DNA of 64,000 nt from Phycisphaerales bacterium PN19_bin_20 (GTDB taxonomy: Bacteria > Planctomycetota > Phycisphaerae > Phycisphaerales > UBA1924). Position numbers and translations under genes: made by a program. Shown here piece after piece: positions 16,662 to 24,942 of this stretch. The DNA lies in contig JAJOLK010000007.1 in NCBI GenBank assembly GCA_021173225.1, forward strand, positions 1-64,000, given 5' to 3'. Each line of letters opens with the position of its first letter. Position 1 is the first letter of the stretch. The notes under the pieces are model-generated. The model did not search any database. It saw nothing but the letters and a program-made list of their open reading frames with translations, and was not told the origin of the DNA.

Positions 16662-17216
16662 AACGAGAACTCGGCGACCTCTGCCGCCAAACGCGACGAA
16701 GCACCCAAAATTGCAGCAGCCGAGCCCGAGATCGGCGAGCGCAAAGTCAACCTCGCTGAGCGGGCGGTCGACGAAACAGAGGATTACCTGCTGCGTCAGT
16801 GGACGCGGACTTCGCAGCAGTTCGAGCATTTGGTCGCGGCAGTCTTCCGAGCGATGGGTTTCACCGCCCGTGTACAGCAAGGCACGCACGATCTCGGAGT
16901 CGATGTCATCGCACACCCAGACCCTCTTGGCGTGCAGCCGCCCCTGTTGAAGATTCAGGCCAAGAGCGGGACCGGGAAGGTCGGCGCAAAGGAAGTAACG
17001 GAACTTCGTGGGCTTCTCGACCAGGGCGAGAAGGGCGTACTCGTTTCTGTCGGGGGCTTTTCGAACGACTCCAAGCATGTTCAGCAGAACGATGCCGACT
17101 TGGTGCTCATCGACGGAGAGCGTTGTGTTGCGCTGTTGCTCGAGTTCTACGACCGCGTCGACGCGGAGACTCGAATCCGATTCCCGCTGCGCTGCCTACA
17201 GGTCTTTGTGGGATGA
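16662..17216 (+). pseudogene. 5'-truncated Mrr-like restriction endonuclease domain
   Basis: The frame opens right after a TAA at 16659-16661 and has no plausible start codon before the conserved domain. It reads an acidic/charged stretch, then 'QQFEHLVAAVFRAMGFTARV', 'GTHDLGVDVIAHP', 'LKIQAKSGTGKVGAKEVTEL' and 'KGVLVSVGGFS'. That is the catalytic fold of Mrr-type endonucleases (PD-(D/E)xK with QxK), with active-site Asp in GVDV and Lys in QAK. Mrr enzymes cut modified DNA and normally carry an N-terminal winged-helix recognition domain, which is missing here. It could only be expressed from a non-canonical codon (TTG at 16830 starts inside the domain). A G-rich 7-bp repeat patch lies directly upstream, possibly marking the deletion edge. 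Confidence 0.6.
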
Positions 17217-17440
17217 GTAGCGAACGCCGTCGCAGCCGCCCCCGGCATCACCGCTCAGGGCAACTCCTTCGACCCAGTCGGGGCAGATTCCTGAGCCTTC
17301 ACGCTTCCCACGAGCTGCGCCTTCAAACCATCCTCGCAGGATCTCGTGCGTTTGGGAAGTTCACGCTCCATGTGGCTACTGCCTGTTTACGCCTTCGATT
17401 CCCTTCGAAAGCACAGGGCTAAGTGAGACTCCCTCTGACA

Positions 17441-17451
17441 ATAATGATTAT
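17441..17451. promoter_or_regulatory. A+T-rich palindrome resembling half of a Fur box
   Basis: ATAAT-G-ATTAT is a perfect palindrome within TGACAATAATGATTATG, close to the repeated NATNAT pattern of Fur sites, in an otherwise G+C-rich context. It lies just downstream of hisS (which ends at 17464) and past the Mrr remnant, so there is no obvious gene for it to control. Confidence 0.2.
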
Positions 17452-17463
17452 GCCCGCGGAAAG

Positions 17464-18834
17464 TTACGCGCCCAGCGCGGCCTTCAGAGCGTCGATCTGC
17501 GCACCGCGCGGGCCCTTGGTCTGCACGCCAATGTCAAGGTCCTTGAGTGTCGCCTCGTCCGCGCCTTCGATAATCAGCGCAAACCGCGCGTTCGCGTCGC
17601 CGGCGTCCTTGAGCAGCTTGCCTACGTTCTTGGTGGACTTCCCGCTTCGACGTGCGTGTACCCCTGCGCGACGCAGCGCCGAGACCGTTGGCGTCAGCAG
17701 AGCGTCGGCCTCGGGCGTCCCGTTGCTTATAACAAACGCGCCCGGGCGCAGGCCTAGCGCCGCACGCACGGACTTATCATCGGGCAGCAGCCCACGATCT
17801 GCCAGCACCAGACCCAGCACCACGTCGCCCATGCCGAAGCCCACCGCCGGCGTCGCGGGCCCGCCAAAGGTCTCGATCAGCTTGTCATAACGCCCGCCCC
17901 CGGCAACCGCTCGCATCGCGCCGCCGGTCTCGTGAACTTCAAACACCATACCCGTGTAATAGGCCAGCCCGCGCGCGACGTTCAGATCAACCTCGCACCA
18001 AGCCTCAAGCCCCGCGCTGGCCAGCTCACCTCCCACGGCTTCGAGCGGGGCGAGTAGTAGGGTCGCCAGCGCGCGCACCTCCAGCGGCGTGCTGTCCAGT
18101 GCCGCGTCGATGGTCCCGCTGTCGCGCCCGCGCGGCCGCTTGAGGAAGTTTAGAAACGCCACCGAGTGCACGCCAAACTCGAAGGCCATCGCCTCGATGT
18201 CGGCGTTGTCAAGCTTGTCGCGCCGGTCTAGCAGCACAAACGCCGCGTCCTGGTGCGTCTCATCCACGCCCAGCTCGGTGATCAGCGCGCCAAGGGCCGT
18301 GCGGTGGCTGTAACGGACCTTGACGTCCGCCGGCGTGAGCCCGAGGCGCTCGAGCAGCCCAACGCAGCAGGCGATCGCCTCGACGTCGGCCTGCGGGCTT
18401 GCGTCGCCCAGAATGTCGCAGTTCCACTGCAGAAACTCGCGCAATCTCCCGCGCTGCGGACGCTCGGCGCGGAAGCACGAGTTCTGCCAGAACCAGCGCG
18501 TCGGGCGCGCCAGCTCACCGGCACGTGCCGCGAACATCCGCGCCAGCGTGGGCGTGAACTCTGGTCGTAGTGCGAGAGGCGCACGGCCCTCGGCCAGGCT
18601 GGCGCGCAATTTCTCGTCCTTGTCCTTGCCGCTGAAGGCCATGAACAGCTCGGAGAGGATCCCCTCGCCGCTCTTGACCGCGTACAGCTCGCTGTGCTCG
18701 AAAGTCGGCCCGTCGATCTCATCAAACCCGTGCTGCACGCTGACCTCACGCCACGCGCGCTCGATGTAACGGCGGCGTGCCAGCTCGGTGGGGTAGAAGT
18801 CGCGCGTCCCGTTGGGAGGTTGAACCGTCGGCAT
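17464..18834 (-). CDS. hisS: Histidine--tRNA ligase
   Basis: A class II aminoacyl-tRNA synthetase that charges tRNA-His in the cytoplasm. Diagnostic segments are 'PNGTRDFYP' at the N-terminus, 'LRPEFTPTLARMFA', motif 2 'FRAERPQRGRLREFLQWN', the histidine-specific 'ARGLAYYTGMVFEV' and 'AVAGGGRYD'. The C-terminal anticodon-binding domain starts near residue 370. The ATG at 18834 is preferred to an upstream TTG. The protein has 456 residues, normal for HisRS. An 8-bp tandem repeat array lies 29 nt upstream of the start, which is unusual for such a gene. Confidence 0.96.
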   Translation of the reverse strand: MPTVQPPNGTRDFYPTELARRRYIERAWREVSVQHGFDEIDGPTFEHSELYAVKSGEGILSELFMAFSGKDKDEKLRASLAEGRAPLALRPEFTPTLARMFAARAGELARPTRWFWQNSCFRAERPQRGRLREFLQWNCDILGDASPQADVEAIACCVGLLERLGLTPADVKVRYSHRTALGALITELGVDETHQDAAFVLLDRRDKLDNADIEAMAFEFGVHSVAFLNFLKRPRGRDSGTIDAALDSTPLEVRALATLLLAPLEAVGGELASAGLEAWCEVDLNVARGLAYYTGMVFEVHETGGAMRAVAGGGRYDKLIETFGGPATPAVGFGMGDVVLGLVLADRGLLPDDKSVRAALGLRPGAFVISNGTPEADALLTPTVSALRRAGVHARRSGKSTKNVGKLLKDAGDANARFALIIEGADEATLKDLDIGVQTKGPRGAQIDALKAALGA

Positions 18835-18862
18835 AAGAAGGGCTCGGGTGAACAAAGATCAT

Positions 18863-18902
18863 TCGCACACTTGCACACTTGCACACTTGCACACTTGCAC
18901 AT
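18863..18902. repeat. 8-bp tandem repeat upstream of hisS
   Basis: Four exact or near-exact copies of TTGCACAC (18871-18902), preceded by TCGCACAC at 18863. It ends 29 nt before the hisS start codon on the opposite strand, inside the likely 5' untranslated or promoter region. Confidence 0.85.
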
Positions 18903-18963
18903 GGGTAGATTGGCATATGGCCACTCGGAGGCAGAGAAACAGCGAGGTGGAGAATCGCATTGA

Positions 18964-19040
18964 CGGAGAGACAGGGCGATAGAGAGAGCGTAAAACAGAG
19001 CGATAGAGAGAGAGTGAGAGAGAGAAAGAAAGGGATTGAT
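18964..19040. repeat. Purine-rich GA microsatellite-like tract
   Basis: Roughly 75 bp dominated by GAGAGA and GCGATAGAGAGAG runs, strikingly asymmetric between strands. It lies between the hisS promoter region and the end of the lipoprotein gene. Confidence 0.7.
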
Positions 19041-19100
19041 CCACAGAAAGACACAACTCAGAACGATCAAACACACATACTTATACGCACGCCTGCCACG

Positions 19101-19670
19101 TCACTCGGGTTCAGCAATCACCACCAGCCCGACCAGCGCGCCCGCGGGCACCGTCACGCCGTCGCCGCCGCCAAGGCGCAGCTCGGTGCTGGGCTGAAGC
19201 TGCGCATGGACCAACCGCGTGGGTTGCTGCGTGGCAAAGAAGCCGCCGGCCCGGAATGCCTCGTCATAGCGATCAACAAACCGCGCTAATGGGATCGTGA
19301 CGGTTCGCCCCGGCGCGATCGGTTCCAGCGTCATCGCCCACCAGCGGTTGACCCACAGCGTCCCGCTCAGCGTCGCACCGGTCGTGTTGCTCAGCTCGAT
19401 GCCCGTGCCACGCCGGAGCACCTGCACATCCAGCACGCCCTGCTGCACGGCGTCTTGCGGGTAGACCGGCCCAGTCGCCACGAGCATCGACGACGCGGCA
19501 CAACCGCTCAGGCCCACCGCGGCGCCCACCATGGCAATACTCAGCGAACCCACGCTCAGCGCGCCCACCCTTAGCAAGATCCTCCTCGCGCCGAGCCCCC
19601 AGCCGCGCGCAGCAGCGAGCCGGGTAAAAGGGCGGGCGCTCAACGATCGGCTGGCGGGCTGCGGGTTCAC
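19101..19670 (-). CDS. Putative lipoprotein of unknown function
   Basis: A 189-residue protein with a long basic N-terminus, a hydrophobic segment and a lipobox LSGC (residues 54-57), so the mature N-terminal Cys would be lipidated and held in the membrane. The rest is a single beta-rich domain of about 130 residues (LDVQVLRRGTGIELSNTT... WWAMTLEPIAPGRTVTIPL) without a recognised family. The GTG start at 19670 has GGAG 6 nt upstream. It is divergent from the dihydrouridine synthase gene with only 32 bp between the starts, so the two share a very compact promoter region. Confidence 0.65.
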   Translation of the reverse strand: MNPQPASRSLSARPFTRLAAARGWGLGARRILLRVGALSVGSLSIAMVGAAVGLSGCAASSMLVATGPVYPQDAVQQGVLDVQVLRRGTGIELSNTTGATLSGTLWVNRWWAMTLEPIAPGRTVTIPLARFVDRYDEAFRAGGFFATQQPTRLVHAQLQPSTELRLGGGDGVTVPAGALVGLVVIAEPE

Positions 19671-19702
19671 GGTCGGCTCCGGCGTGCGGGGGTTCCTCTA
19701 CT

Positions 19703-21211
19703 ATGTGCCGCGTGAGCGTCCATGGCAACAACGCGACGGCCGCTTCCCCCGCGATTGCGCCCGGCGCCGACGAGATCAACGTCGCCGCCTTCGCCAAAGA
19801 GCTGGGCCAGGAGCTGCGCGCCCGCGGCCTTGACCCGCGCGTCACACGCCACATCCCCGCCATGGACGCCCCGTACTTCCAGGCCGGGCTCGCCGGCTAC
19901 AGCGACGCGGCCATGCGCATCATCGCCCGCCGCCACGGCTGCCCGCTGGCCGTCACCGAGGCGCTGCTCGACCGCATGCTGCTCGGGGGCGGACGCGGGT
20001 TTGACAAGGCCGACCTCCAGCTCCTGGCCGAGGCCATACCCAGCTCGAGCGAAGACCAGCCGCTGCTGGGCCAGATCATCGGCAGTGACCCCGACGAGAT
20101 GGCCGCCGCCGCCTTGAAGATGATCGAGCAGGCCGCGCGGGGCGATAAGGTTTACCGCGCCATGGCCTACCCCGAGGGTCAGGGCCCAACCAGCACAGAC
20201 CCGCGCTGGAAGGGCCACGCGACGGACTCAGCTGGCTCTAGCGGTGCCGCCGATATTGCCGACGCCGCCGACGCGTGTGAAGACGACTGCACGCCCGCGG
20301 CACTGCTCGCGCTCGCCAACCAGCAGCCCCCTGAGCAGTACGACCCGCGCGCCGTCACGCTTCCCGCCCGGCCCTCAGCCCGCTCGGGAGCACCGCGCGG
20401 CACCCACTCCGCCAACGCCATCAGCTCCGCCGGTGCCACCGTCAATGCGCTGCAAACCGCGAGCGCAAGCCCGGCCACCGCCACAAACAATGGCCCCGGC
20501 CTGACCTATGCGAGCATCGACGTCAACCTGGCCTGCCCGGTCAAGAAGATCGACCGCAAGAGCCGCGGCGGCCACTGGCTGCGCGAGCCGCAGGGCGCGC
20601 TGGAAATCCTCAAGGCCGTGCGTCAGGCCGTACCGGCGCACGTCCCGTGCACCGTGAAGCTGCGCCGGGCCTATGACGACACACCGGAGATGGCCCGCAA
20701 CTTCGAGGTCATCTTCGTTGGCGCCTATGAGCTGGGCTACGCGTTTGCTACCGTGCACGCGCGGACGGTCGAGCAAAAGTACATCGGCCCTTCGCGCTGG
20801 ACGTTCCTCAAGGACCTGTGCGAGCGCCACGGCGACAAGCCGGTCTTCGGCTCAGGTGACGTCTGGAATGTTCACGACATCTTCCGCATGATCGCGTACA
20901 CGGGCGTGAGCGCCGTGAGCGTGGCGCGCGGGTGCATTGGCAACCCGTGGATCTTCCACCAGGCTCGCCAGATGCTGGCGGGCGATGCGCCCACCCTGCC
21001 GACGATCGCTCAGCAGCGCGCCGTGCTGCACGAGCACTTCGCCCTCAGCGTCGCGCTCAACGGCGAGCAGAACGCCGGGCGGATGATGCGCAAGTTCGGG
21101 ATCAAGTTTGCTCAGCACCACCCGCAGCGCGAGCAGGTCCAGCACGCCTTCATCGCCGTCTCAGCCCTTGATAGCTGGAAACACGTGCTTGACGAGTGGT
21201 ACGCGGGGTGA
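19703..21211 (+). CDS. dus: tRNA-dihydrouridine synthase with a ~120-residue insertion
   Basis: FMN/NADPH-dependent reduction of uridines in tRNA. The TIM-barrel elements are clear: 'QAGLAGYSDAAMRIIARRHG' near the N-terminus, 'LLGQIIGSDPDEMAAAA', 'IDVNLACPVKKI' with the catalytic Cys at about residue 278, 'PCTVKLRRAYDD', 'ATVHARTVEQ', 'VFGSGDVW' and 'ARGCIGNPWIF'. The barrel is interrupted at residues 148-267 by an Ala/Pro/Ser-rich, low-complexity stretch just ahead of the catalytic strand. A typical Dus has only a few residues there, which explains the length of 502 against the usual 310-350. Outside the insert the catalytic residues are intact, so the enzyme is probably active. Confidence 0.9.
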   Translation: MCRVSVHGNNATAASPAIAPGADEINVAAFAKELGQELRARGLDPRVTRHIPAMDAPYFQAGLAGYSDAAMRIIARRHGCPLAVTEALLDRMLLGGGRGFDKADLQLLAEAIPSSSEDQPLLGQIIGSDPDEMAAAALKMIEQAARGDKVYRAMAYPEGQGPTSTDPRWKGHATDSAGSSGAADIADAADACEDDCTPAALLALANQQPPEQYDPRAVTLPARPSARSGAPRGTHSANAISSAGATVNALQTASASPATATNNGPGLTYASIDVNLACPVKKIDRKSRGGHWLREPQGALEILKAVRQAVPAHVPCTVKLRRAYDDTPEMARNFEVIFVGAYELGYAFATVHARTVEQKYIGPSRWTFLKDLCERHGDKPVFGSGDVWNVHDIFRMIAYTGVSAVSVARGCIGNPWIFHQARQMLAGDAPTLPTIAQQRAVLHEHFALSVALNGEQNAGRMMRKFGIKFAQHHPQREQVQHAFIAVSALDSWKHVLDEWYAG

Positions 21212-21357
21212 GCCAAACACGACTAGCTCCACGCGCTCCGCGTGGGCAGAATGAAGCGATTTTTTTAAGGTTCAAAGACCGTGCCAGAGTTCGCCTGAGC
21301 TTGTCTAAAGGCCGAGACGGCCGCTGACCGACGAGCGAACAGCGCCGCTTGTCGCGC

Positions 21358-21960
21358 TCAAAGCACCATCCCGCTGATGTGCGCGTCGTACGCCAGCTTG
21401 CCACCCACCACGCCCTGAATCTGGCTGGTAAACCGGCGACCGGTGTTCTTCAGCTCGTGGCAAAGAATGTAATACGTATCGCCCGGCACCACCGGCTGGC
21501 GGAACGCGCACTCGTGAATGTGCGTGAAGGCAATGATCCGCTTCTCAGGTAGACGCGCGCCGACCAGGAACGCCCCGAGCTGCGCCCCGGCCTCAACCTG
21601 CAGCACGCCCGGGAGCAGCGCCTTGTCAGGAAAGTGCCCGCGCACCCAGAACTCATCGTTTCGCACGTGCCACACCGCCACGCCCTGCTTGAAGTCCGCG
21701 CTGTGCCAGACGATCCCCTCCAGCAGCGCCATCTCATGACGGTGCGCGCTGACCTTGCCAATATCGTCCTTACTTAGCACCAGCTTGGTCAGGTCCATCG
21801 TCGAGAGGTCATAGATCACCCCCCGCGTGCTCGTCACCAGGCTCTCGCCGCCCGCCCTCACCCCCACCGCCGGGCCAACTGCCGCCGCGCCGCCCACCGC
21901 CGCGTGAACCACCGCCGCGCTGGTGCCGCCCGAGTTTGCCCCACCTGCTGCGTTGCTCAT
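21358..21960 (-). CDS. FabZ-like 3-hydroxyacyl-ACP dehydratase (hotdog fold)
   Basis: A 200-residue protein. Its C-terminal 130 residues form a hotdog domain with the FabZ signature: 'VRGHFPDKALLPGVLQVEAGAQL', containing the catalytic His and Glu. FabZ enzymes dehydrate 3-hydroxyacyl-ACP in fatty acid synthesis and supply lipid A precursors. The N-terminal 60 residues are Ala/Gly/Val-rich and not part of the fold. The ATG at 21960 is preferred to 21984. It is followed upstream on the same strand by hc1 and phoH with short gaps. As its active-site spacing is family-like, it is probably catalytic, but it could be a specialised dehydratase rather than the main FabZ. Confidence 0.8.
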   Translation of the reverse strand: MSNAAGGANSGGTSAAVVHAAVGGAAAVGPAVGVRAGGESLVTSTRGVIYDLSTMDLTKLVLSKDDIGKVSAHRHEMALLEGIVWHSADFKQGVAVWHVRNDEFWVRGHFPDKALLPGVLQVEAGAQLGAFLVGARLPEKRIIAFTHIHECAFRQPVVPGDTYYILCHELKNTGRRFTSQIQGVVGGKLAYDAHISGMVL

Positions 21961-22002
21961 GCTCTCAATCCTCGTGCAACCCACACCCGCCCGCGCACGG
22001 CG

Positions 22003-22200
22003 TTACGACGCCTTCGGCTCGCCCTCGCCGTCCGCCTCGCCCGCGTCCAGCAGGCCAACGCGCACCTCCTGCGCCGCCGCCTTGATCTCCTGCATCTTCT
22101 TGCGTGCCCGGGTCTTGGCGGCCTTGTTCCCGCCCGCGCCCTTCAGCACGTCCATCTCCGACTCGGCCACCAGACGCTTGAGCTGCTCGAACGTTTCCAT
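22003..22200 (-). CDS. Histone H1-like protein of the Hc1 family
   Basis: A 65-residue nucleoid-associated protein. It matches the N-terminal part of chlamydial Hc1: 'METFEQLKRLVAESEMDVLKG', then the hallmark 'GNKAAKTRARKKMQEIK' and 'AQEVRVGLL'. Hc1 proteins bind and condense DNA; planctomycetes carry short versions without the long Lys-rich tail, as here, where the tail is acidic (EADGEGEP). The ATG at 22200 has AGGGGTG upstream; the longer frame above it is not needed. It lies between the FabZ-like and phoH genes on the same strand. Confidence 0.85.
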   Translation of the reverse strand: METFEQLKRLVAESEMDVLKGAGGNKAAKTRARKKMQEIKAAAQEVRVGLLDAGEADGEGEPKAS

Positions 22201-22350
22201 CGCACACCCCTGGTCAAACACGCCCCGCGCACACACACCCGGGCGCAACCTTGCGCCCAGCTTCAATCCACTATACGGGCCGAGCGACCGCCGCGATCAC
22301 ACCCGCCGCCACACCCTCAGCCACACCCGCCGCCGCCCGGACCCCGCGGC

Positions 22351-24207
22351 CTAGAGAAGCTGCGCCGCCAGGCTGGCCAGCTCGCTGCGCTCGCTCTTGG
22401 CCAGCGTCACGTGCCCCACAATCCGCAGGCCCTTCATCCGCTCGATCGCGTACGCCAGGCCGTTGCTCGCCGCGTCAAGGTACGGGTTGTCGATCTGCTG
22501 CACGTCGCCGGTCAGCACGATCTTGGTCCCCTCGCCAATCCGGCTCACAATCGTCTTGATCTCGTGCGGCGTCAGGTTCTGCGCCTCGTCCACGATCATG
22601 TACTGGTGCGGAATGCTGCGCCCGCGGATGTACGTCAAAGGCTCCATCACCATCTTGCCCGTGTCCATCAGGCTCTGCACACGCTGCTCGGTGCTCTTGC
22701 TCTCGGCGTGCTGCATCGGCCCGCTGCGGTTGCTCAGCAGGTACCCCACGTTGTCAAAGATCGGCTGCATCCACGCGCTCAGCTTGTCGTCCTTGCTCCC
22801 GGGCAGATAGCCAATGTCACGCCCCATCGGCATGATCGGCCGCGCCACCAGCAGCTTGTCGTAGCGCTCCTCGTTGAAGACCTTCGCCATCCCCGCCGCC
22901 ACCGCCACCAGCGTCTTGCCCGTGCCGGCGCCGCCCATCAGCGTCACCATCCGCACCTCATCGTCCAGCAACAGGTCTATCGCCATCGTCTGCTGGATGT
23001 TGCGCGGCAAGATCCCGAACGTCGCCTTCCGCGGCGCCGTCACCGGTATCAAGTGCTCAGTGTCACCCAGCCGACGCCCGATGCCCGTGTGGTTCTCGTC
23101 GCCCCCGTCACGCAGCACCACAAACTCGTTGGCGTGCAGCCCGCGCGACGACCGCCCGTCGCTGCCGGTGACCGGTATCGGCCCCAGCCGCGCCAGCGGC
23201 AGCATCCGATCCCGGTACAGCTCGTCGATCAGCTCGCCGTCGACCTCAAGGGTCACAAACCCCGCGTACAGCTTGTCCGCGTCAACCTTCTTGTTCTCAA
23301 AGTCCTCCGCCGGGATGCCCAAGACGTCGGCCTTCAACCGCGCGTTCAGGTCCTTACTCACAAACACCACGGCCTCGCCCGCGGGCAAAAACCGCTGCTG
23401 CAGGCCCCACGCCACCGCGATGATCCGGTTGTCCGCCTTGTCCTCGCGCACCACCGAAGGCCGCTCAAAGTCGTTGATCTCAATCCGCACCACGCCCGTG
23501 AGCGCACCATCCTCCACGCGCACGGGCCAGTCCTGCGGGTCCAGCGCGCACGCGTCGCCCCAACGCACGCCCTCGGTCAGCTTGCCCAGGTTGCGCAGGC
23601 GATCAAGGTGCCGGATGCACTGCCGCGCGTTTCGGCCGCGGTCGCCCTCGTCACGCTTGAAGCGGTCCAGCTCCTCGATCACCGTCACCGGGATGATGAC
23701 CTCGTGCTCCTCGAAGACAAACAGCGCCGCCGGGTCGTGCAGCAGCACGTTGGTGTCAACCACGAAGTGCTTGATCTTGCCCGCGACGCGCCGGGGCTTG
23801 GACGCGCGAACCTCGACCGCCGGCCCCCTGCCCGCGCCAGACGCCCTCGCCACGCCAGATTCCTTGCTCGCGCCAGAATCCTTGCTCGCGCCAGCCCCTT
23901 TGGCCGTCGCCCTGCCCTCGGGCCGAGGCACCTCGCGCCCAGACTCGCGAACCTGCTCACGACCGCTTTCACGCACGACATCGCGCGCCGTGCGCGCGGG
24001 CTTGGCCTCGCCGCTCAGCAACGCCAAATCGCGCTTGGTCAGCCGCGGCAGCCGCGCGCGGTCCTGACCGCCTCCACCACCCCCACTACCGCCACCACCT
24101 CCGCGATCACCGCCACCGCCACCGCCACCGCCACCGCCACCGCCACCGCCACCGCCTGACCTAAACGAAGAACCCTCGCTGCTGTTCTCTCGCGGTGCCT
24201 TGGCCAT
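22351..24207 (-). CDS. PhoH-family protein with N-terminal PIN domain
   Basis: A PhoH2-type protein: a PIN nuclease domain fused to a RecA-like PhoH ATPase, predicted to unwind and cleave RNA. The PIN domain begins near residue 147 ('KHFVVDTNVLLHDP') with acidic active-site residues in DTN and EELDRFKRD. The PhoH half has Walker A GGAGTGKT (425-432), 'RPIMPMGRDIGYLPG' and Walker B 'MIVDEAQN'. The N-terminal 145 residues are low complexity, with a Gly tract at about 18-47 coded by CCACCG repeats and a Ser/Gly/Lys-rich linker. The ATG at 24207 with GGAA upstream is chosen over a longer frame. Length is 618. Confidence 0.92.
   Translation of the reverse strand: MAKAPRENSSEGSSFRSGGGGGGGGGGGGGGGGDRGGGGGSGGGGGGQDRARLPRLTKRDLALLSGEAKPARTARDVVRESGREQVRESGREVPRPEGRATAKGAGASKDSGASKESGVARASGAGRGPAVEVRASKPRRVAGKIKHFVVDTNVLLHDPAALFVFEEHEVIIPVTVIEELDRFKRDEGDRGRNARQCIRHLDRLRNLGKLTEGVRWGDACALDPQDWPVRVEDGALTGVVRIEINDFERPSVVREDKADNRIIAVAWGLQQRFLPAGEAVVFVSKDLNARLKADVLGIPAEDFENKKVDADKLYAGFVTLEVDGELIDELYRDRMLPLARLGPIPVTGSDGRSSRGLHANEFVVLRDGGDENHTGIGRRLGDTEHLIPVTAPRKATFGILPRNIQQTMAIDLLLDDEVRMVTLMGGAGTGKTLVAVAAGMAKVFNEERYDKLLVARPIMPMGRDIGYLPGSKDDKLSAWMQPIFDNVGYLLSNRSGPMQHAESKSTEQRVQSLMDTGKMVMEPLTYIRGRSIPHQYMIVDEAQNLTPHEIKTIVSRIGEGTKIVLTGDVQQIDNPYLDAASNGLAYAIERMKGLRIVGHVTLAKSERSELASLAAQLL
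24066..24157. repeat. Trinucleotide (ACC/GCC) repeat encoding poly-Gly in phoH
   Basis: A run of CCACCG hexamers, the longest uninterrupted part being 24107-24155, encodes the poly-Gly tract on the minus strand. Such a run is likely to vary in length by slippage in steps of 3. Confidence 0.8.
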
Positions 24208-24367
24208 CAGAAGATTCCGTTCCTTGTTGGACCGTGCCAAGCGACACGCGCCGGGCACCCACAACCCGCCCACTCTCATCTGCGTTACGGCCGCGCCACG
24301 CCACGCCGCCGCACGTCCCAGCGTACCCGCACCCAACCCGCTTTGCCCAACGTTCACACACGCTTCA

Positions 24368-24895
24368 TCAAACCCCCGCCAACAACACCCCCACCACCAG
24401 CATCAGCCCCACCGCCGCCGCGATCGCCACCTTGATTGCCGTCGCAACCACCCGACCAATCGCCGCGCCCGCCGCCGCCTTGCCCGCTTCCTGAATCGAC
24501 CGCTTCTTGATCAGCCGCTCTGCCGCCAACGCCCCAAGCCCCGCGCCAACCACCGCGCCCACCAGCGTGCCCACCACCGGCACCGGCACAAACGTCCCCA
24601 GCACCGCCCCCACGATCGCACCGACGATCGACCCGCCCGCGCCCCACGCGCTCGCGCCAAACTTCCTTGCGCCCACCGCTGACGCCACGGCCTCGATCAC
24701 CTCGCCCAGCAGCGCCAGCCCAAGCCCCACGCCGATCGTCCACCAGCTCAGCATCTCGGGCTGCCAGAGCTTCACGCCAACCGCCACCAGCAGCATGAGC
24801 CACACCCCCGGCAGCGTCACCGCTGCCAGCAGCAGGCCCGCGCCCACCCCTAGCACGACCGCCGTCGCCGCGAATACCGCATCCCACTGCATCAC
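24368..24895 (-). CDS. DUF456 family membrane protein
   Basis: A 175-residue, very hydrophobic protein with four or more membrane segments, including Gly-rich helices ('GSIVGAIVGAVLGTFVPVPVVGTLVGAVVG'-like, seen as GxxxG repeats). The order of features, 'LPGVWLMLL' near the start, 'EVIEAVASAVGARKFGAS' in the middle and the Gly/Val-rich segment, fits the DUF456 family, whose function is unknown. It is divergent from the large AsmA-like gene. Confidence 0.75.
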   Translation of the reverse strand: MMQWDAVFAATAVVLGVGAGLLLAAVTLPGVWLMLLVAVGVKLWQPEMLSWWTIGVGLGLALLGEVIEAVASAVGARKFGASAWGAGGSIVGAIVGAVLGTFVPVPVVGTLVGAVVGAGLGALAAERLIKKRSIQEAGKAAAGAAIGRVVATAIKVAIAAAVGLMLVVGVLLAGV

Positions 24896-24942
24896 GCAAC
24901 TCTACGCGAAAACCCCCCAGCACACTGCACCTAAACTCTCCT

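Noticed and set aside
22201..22266. Longer N-terminus for the Hc1 protein
   Set aside because: Family similarity begins at METFEQL, and AGGGGTG lies just before that ATG.
24066..24157. Plus-strand frames rich in Thr/Ala/His across phoH
   Set aside because: They arise from the CCACCG repeat and the high G+C of the real minus-strand gene.
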